Shown here one piece after another: positions 60,833 to 64,000 of a stretch of DNA of 64,000 nt (the stretch's first letter is position 1; each line of letters opens with the position of its first letter). The DNA is from Bacteroidia bacterium (GTDB lineage Bacteria; Bacteroidota; Bacteroidia; Palsa-965): NCBI GenBank assembly GCA_025454955.1, contig JALONL010000011.1, positions 1-64,000 on the forward strand, in the 5' to 3' direction. Below the pieces are notes generated by a model. That model saw only the letters and a program-made list of their open reading frames with translations. It had not been told where the DNA came from and made no database searches. A program made the position numbers and the translations under genes.

Positions 60833-62200
60833 TTACTGCTTCACCATTTTGCTGCGGCTCATGGTTTGTCCGCCTGCATCCTGAATTTCGGCAAAGTAAA
60901 TTCCTGCAGCAAGGGCAGATGTGGAAATACTGTTTGGGCCCGCACCAAGCTGTTCGCTCAACAGCAGTTTGCCCTGTGCATCGCGCAGCAGTAAACGTAT
61001 ATTTTCGCCGGCAGCCGTTACGTTCAGCGCATCGGTAAACGGATTGGGGGCAACCATGCTTGCACTGCTTTCCTGCACGGTGGCTGTAAAGTAGGGACTG
61101 TAATTTACCTGTCCGTCGAAATCGACCTGGCGTATGCGGATGTAGTATGCACCGGGCGCAGCAGGCATTTTCACCGAATAGTATTGGGGCAAATGGCTGT
61201 TGCCCGCTGCTTCAATGGGTGGCGAAAGAAGCAAATTATCGCCGCCGGTGAGTTCTACCACAAAGTAGCTGCTGTTTACTTCCGATGCCGTGCTCCACAA
61301 AATGTTTAATGCGCCGGGCTCGGGTGTGGCGCTCCAACTGAGCCATTCAACCGGAAGTGTAAAACAACTGATGAATACTCCGGTTTGCTGCGGCTGCGCA
61401 GTGGCTCCACAATTGGTGCTGATGTTGCCCGCCGGAACTCCCCAGCCTCCTGTGCCGCTTTGCGTGGCTCCGGTGGCTTTGCAAATGAGTATGCGGCTTG
61501 ACGATGTAATTGTTTTCGAGGAGTTATTGCTCAGAAACGCATTGCCCGTGTAGCGTATTGTGGCGTTGCCGCTGCTGCCCGAACCATAAGTAAATACATT
61601 GTTGGCCGACGAGATATTATAATCGAGGCTGCCGTTTATGCCCAGATAACTTCCGGTTTCGAGGCAAATGTATTGTGCTCCGTCGCGCACATTCATGCCG
61701 CCGCATTGTAAATGTCCGCGGTTTACAATATAGCCTTCCTGATTGCTGTTGTTGGAAAAAGTAACTGTGCCGCTAATTACCATTCTGGCATCGGAAGCGG
61801 CGTTTATAAGGTAATTGTTGGAATTCTGAAACGTGAGTGTGCCATTTATGGTAAGTGTGCCGTAGTTGCAAATGGTAATGTTGTTGTTGAGCGTCACATT
61901 CTGGTTAATGATAAGCTCGCCGTATTTGGCCACCACAATGTTACCGCTGTTGAAATTAGCCGACGAAAGCGTGAGAATACCACAAACCTGCAACGTGCCG
62001 CCGTTGAGATTAATGTTGGTCATCGACGTATTTGCGGTGCAATGATTAAATGTGGTGCCGTTGTTTATGTTTGAATTACTGCTCACGGTTGACCCGGTTC
62101 CACAGGTGGGATTGGCCAAACCGGCGGGCAGGCATTGGCCCGATAAATTTACCGCAAGCAGTAATAGCCCTGCCAGAAGCAGTAAACGAAGTGAGATCAT
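60833..62200 (-). CDS. secreted T9SS-sorted surface protein
   Basis: 455-residue exported protein. Signal peptide (MISLRLLLLAGLLLLAVNLSG). An Asn-rich parallel beta-helix-like region (about 60-215) with short repeats such as GNIVVAKYGELIINQNVTL and GTLTINGTLTF, typical of adhesins or polysaccharide-binding helices. Then a FTLPVEWLSWSATPEPGALNI...EVNSSYFVVE segment and a T9SS type A sorting domain (MVAPNPFTDALNVT...SRSKMVKQ). The role as an adhesin is inferred. Confidence 0.82.
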   Translation of the reverse strand: MISLRLLLLAGLLLLAVNLSGQCLPAGLANPTCGTGSTVSSNSNINNGTTFNHCTANTSMTNINLNGGTLQVCGILTLSSANFNSGNIVVAKYGELIINQNVTLNNNITICNYGTLTINGTLTFQNSNNYLINAASDARMVISGTVTFSNNSNQEGYIVNRGHLQCGGMNVRDGAQYICLETGSYLGINGSLDYNISSANNVFTYGSGSSGNATIRYTGNAFLSNNSSKTITSSSRILICKATGATQSGTGGWGVPAGNISTNCGATAQPQQTGVFISCFTLPVEWLSWSATPEPGALNILWSTASEVNSSYFVVELTGGDNLLLSPPIEAAGNSHLPQYYSVKMPAAPGAYYIRIRQVDFDGQVNYSPYFTATVQESSASMVAPNPFTDALNVTAAGENIRLLLRDAQGKLLLSEQLGAGPNSISTSALAAGIYFAEIQDAGGQTMSRSKMVKQ

Positions 62201-62250
62201 TGAAAATGGGTCTTAAATATTGTGCAGGGTTCGGAGTTGTACGACAATGC

Positions 62251-62282
62251 AAAAAAAAGGTTTGCTTTCGGGCAAACCTTTT
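62251..62282 (-). terminator. terminator after recQ
   Basis: Perfect 11-bp stem aaaaggtttgc (62255-62265) with gcaaacctttt (62272-62282). On the minus strand it ends in eight T, 22 bp past the recQ stop. Confidence 0.9.
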
Positions 62283-62303
62283 ATGCACAATTAATAACTG
62301 CAC

Positions 62304-64000
62304 TTAGTTGCCGAACTCCGACAGGAATTTTATGCGCACCAGACGGATTTCCTCTTCCGAAAAATCTTCTTCGCCAAGTTCTTTAACGGCTTCGGCAATG
62401 GAATCGGATTCTGATTCGCGGAAGTAATCAACGATTTCTTCCTGCTTCTCGCTGTCTATGGTTTGATCGATGTAATAGTTAATGTTTACGCGGGTTCCGG
62501 AATGAACAATGCTTTCGATTTCGCAAATTACGTCTTCAATTTTCAGGCCCTTGGCTTCGGCCACATCCACAAGATCGAGCTTGCGGTCGATGCTTTGTAT
62601 GATATGTACTTTGAGGCCTGATTTGTTGACGATTGATTTTACCACCAGATCCTGCGGGCGTTCAATTTCATTGTCCTCCACGTATTTGGCGATGAGTTCA
62701 ATAAACGGTTTGCCAAATTTGGCGGCTTTGCCCGCGCCCACACCTGTAATGCGCATGAGTTCGTCCATGCAGGTGGGATACTGAATGGCCATTTCTTCGA
62801 GCGAAGGCTCCTGGAAAACCACGTAGGGCGGAAGGTTTTTCTGGCGGGCAATGGTGCGGCACAGGTCTTTGAGCATGGCAAAGAGTTGTGTATCGGCACC
62901 GCCGCCGTTTTGTTTGCCGCCTGCGGTTACAATATCGTCGTCGTCGGTTTCGGTGTCTTCATACGAATGATCGCGGGAAACCAGTATTTCGTAGGGCTGA
63001 TCGATGTAGGCCTTGCCGGCTTTGGTGAGTTTGAGCAGGCCGTAGCTTTCGATGTCTTTGCTGAGCAGGTTTTCCACCACGGCGGTGCGAATCACGGCAT
63101 TCCACCAGGCTTCGTCTTTGCCTTCTTCCACACCTTTGCCAAATTCTTCGAGTTCGTGGTGCTTGTATGATTTTACGGTGGCGGTGATTATGCCCATAAG
63201 CACCTGTTCCACATGCTTGGCCTTGAACTTTTCTTTTACTGCTTTTACGGTTTCCAGCACCAGGGCCACATCGTCGGTGGCGTTTACCTTGGTTTTGGGA
63301 TGGCGGCAGTTGTCGCACATGCCGTTGCAGTTTTCATCATTATAGTCTTCGCCGAAATAGTGCAGCAGTACTTTGCGGCGGCACATGGATGTTTCGGCGT
63401 AGGCAACCGTTTCGAGCAGGAGTTGTTTTCCAATTTCCTGTTCGGCCACGGGTTTGCCTTTCATGAATTTCTCAAGTTTGAGAATATCGTCGTAGCTGTA
63501 AAACACGAGGCAGTTTCCTTCGCCGCCATCGCGGCCGGCGCGGCCTGTTTCCTGGTAGTAGCCTTCGAGGCTCTTGGGAATATCGTGGTGAATGACGAAG
63601 CGCACATCGGGTTTATCGATACCCATGCCGAAGGCAATGGTGGCCACAATTACGTCGATATCTTCCATGAGGAATTTATCCTGCGTGTTGGCCCGTGTTT
63701 GTGCATCGAGACCGGCGTGGTAGGGAAGCGCCTTGATGCCGTTTACCTTGAGGGTTTCGGCAAGTTCTTCCACTTTTTTGCGGCTCAGGCAATAGATGAT
63801 GCCCGATTTGCCGGGTTGTTTTTTTACGTAGCGGATAATTTCCTTCACCACGTCTTTCTTGGGGCGCACCTCGTAGTAAAGGTTGTTGCGGTTGAAAGAC
63901 GATTTGAAGATATTGGCGCCGGTCATGCCCAGCGTTTTGAGAATGTCCTGCTGTACTTTGGGTGTGGCAGTGGCGGTAAGGGCAATAATGGGCACCTGAC
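62304..64000 (-). CDS. recQ: ATP-dependent DNA helicase RecQ, 5' end outside window
   Basis: Partial gene: at least 565 C-terminal residues. The visible part begins at helicase motif III (ALTATATP), so Walker A and B lie beyond the window edge. Present are motifs V-VI (ATIAFGMGIDKPDVRFVIHHDIP, QETGRAGRDG), the zinc-binding RQC region with four Cys (CRRKVLLHYF, CNGMCDNCRHP), an HRDC domain (LPPYVVFQEPSLEEMAIQYP) and a C-terminal HTH-like acidic tail. It unwinds recombination and stalled-fork intermediates. Length and tail match Bacteroidota RecQ. Confidence 0.95.
   Translation of the reverse strand, partial: QVPIIALTATATPKVQQDILKTLGMTGANIFKSSFNRNNLYYEVRPKKDVVKEIIRYVKKQPGKSGIIYCLSRKKVEELAETLKVNGIKALPYHAGLDAQTRANTQDKFLMEDIDVIVATIAFGMGIDKPDVRFVIHHDIPKSLEGYYQETGRAGRDGGEGNCLVFYSYDDILKLEKFMKGKPVAEQEIGKQLLLETVAYAETSMCRRKVLLHYFGEDYNDENCNGMCDNCRHPKTKVNATDDVALVLETVKAVKEKFKAKHVEQVLMGIITATVKSYKHHELEEFGKGVEEGKDEAWWNAVIRTAVVENLLSKDIESYGLLKLTKAGKAYIDQPYEILVSRDHSYEDTETDDDDIVTAGGKQNGGGADTQLFAMLKDLCRTIARQKNLPPYVVFQEPSLEEMAIQYPTCMDELMRITGVGAGKAAKFGKPFIELIAKYVEDNEIERPQDLVVKSIVNKSGLKVHIIQSIDRKLDLVDVAEAKGLKIEDVICEIESIVHSGTRVNINYYIDQTIDSEKQEEIVDYFRESESDSIAEAVKELGEEDFSEEEIRLVRIKFLSEFGN

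Noticed and set aside
1..64000. tRNA, rRNA, insertion sequences, prophage
   Set aside because: No tRNA-like CCA or T-loop signatures, no rRNA stretch, and no transposase, integrase or phage structural gene was recognised among the frames.

Overview
The window reads as a chromosomal segment of a free-living, probably gliding member of the Bacteroidota. Four things support this. At least seven secreted proteins end in a type IX secretion (T9SS) C-terminal sorting domain. Bacteroidota-style -7 boxes (TAnnTTTG) lie directly before many genes. Several families are typical of the phylum: a fused alpha/beta 2-oxoacid dehydrogenase E1, a propeller sensor with Y_Y_Y domain, DUF4159, and three parvulin proteins next to a MoxR ATPase. 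Menaquinone is probably made by the futalosine route, because an MqnE-like gene is present. I found no rRNA, tRNA, insertion sequence, prophage or CRISPR array.

Layout. 1-6.5 kb: a Rieske protein, a probably inactive M61-like protease homologue, then a minus-strand block hpt - frameshifted membrane protein - small membrane protein - adk - obg. Here adenylate kinase carries a 250-residue histone-H1-like Lys/Ala/Pro tail. 6.7-8.9 kb: dnaB followed by an array of hairpin-containing repeats. 8.9-13.7 kb: two tandem paralogous secreted proteins of unknown function. 13.9-15.6 kb: a sigma factor with a small membrane partner, and an orphan OmpR-type regulator. 15.8-20.8 kb: three consecutive M43-type secreted metalloproteases. 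20.9-25.9 kb: mqnE, a structured non-coding stretch and repeat array, a HAD phosphatase, an rRNA pseudouridine synthase and two membrane or surface proteins. 26-31.4 kb: three periplasmic parvulin/SurA-type proteins plus MoxR. 31.9-34.7 kb: small lipoproteins and secreted proteins, then DUF4159. 34.7-40 kb: one 1742-residue sensor with a beta-propeller, membrane segments, three PAS, GAF and SpoIIE phosphatase domains. 40-50 kb: inorganic pyrophosphatase, T9SS cargo, pbpC, an OmpA-family protein and a DEAD-box helicase with an altered DEVD motif. 50-56 kb: murQ, the 2-oxoacid dehydrogenase E1, a WD40 protein and an AT-rich DUF1016 nuclease. 56-64 kb: secreted proteins, an AlkB-like oxygenase and a recQ gene cut by the window edge.

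The main themes are housekeeping (replication, ribosome and rRNA maturation, nucleotide salvage, wall synthesis and recycling) mixed with envelope export and surface adhesins or proteases. The points most worth following up are the adk-H1 tail fusion, the gene-conversion-like patch in the tandem paralogues, the set of -7 boxes only 4-6 nt from start codons (predicting leaderless mRNAs), the structured non-coding region after mqnE, and several palindromic repeat families. I see no clear multi-gene defence or biosynthetic system that is obviously new.
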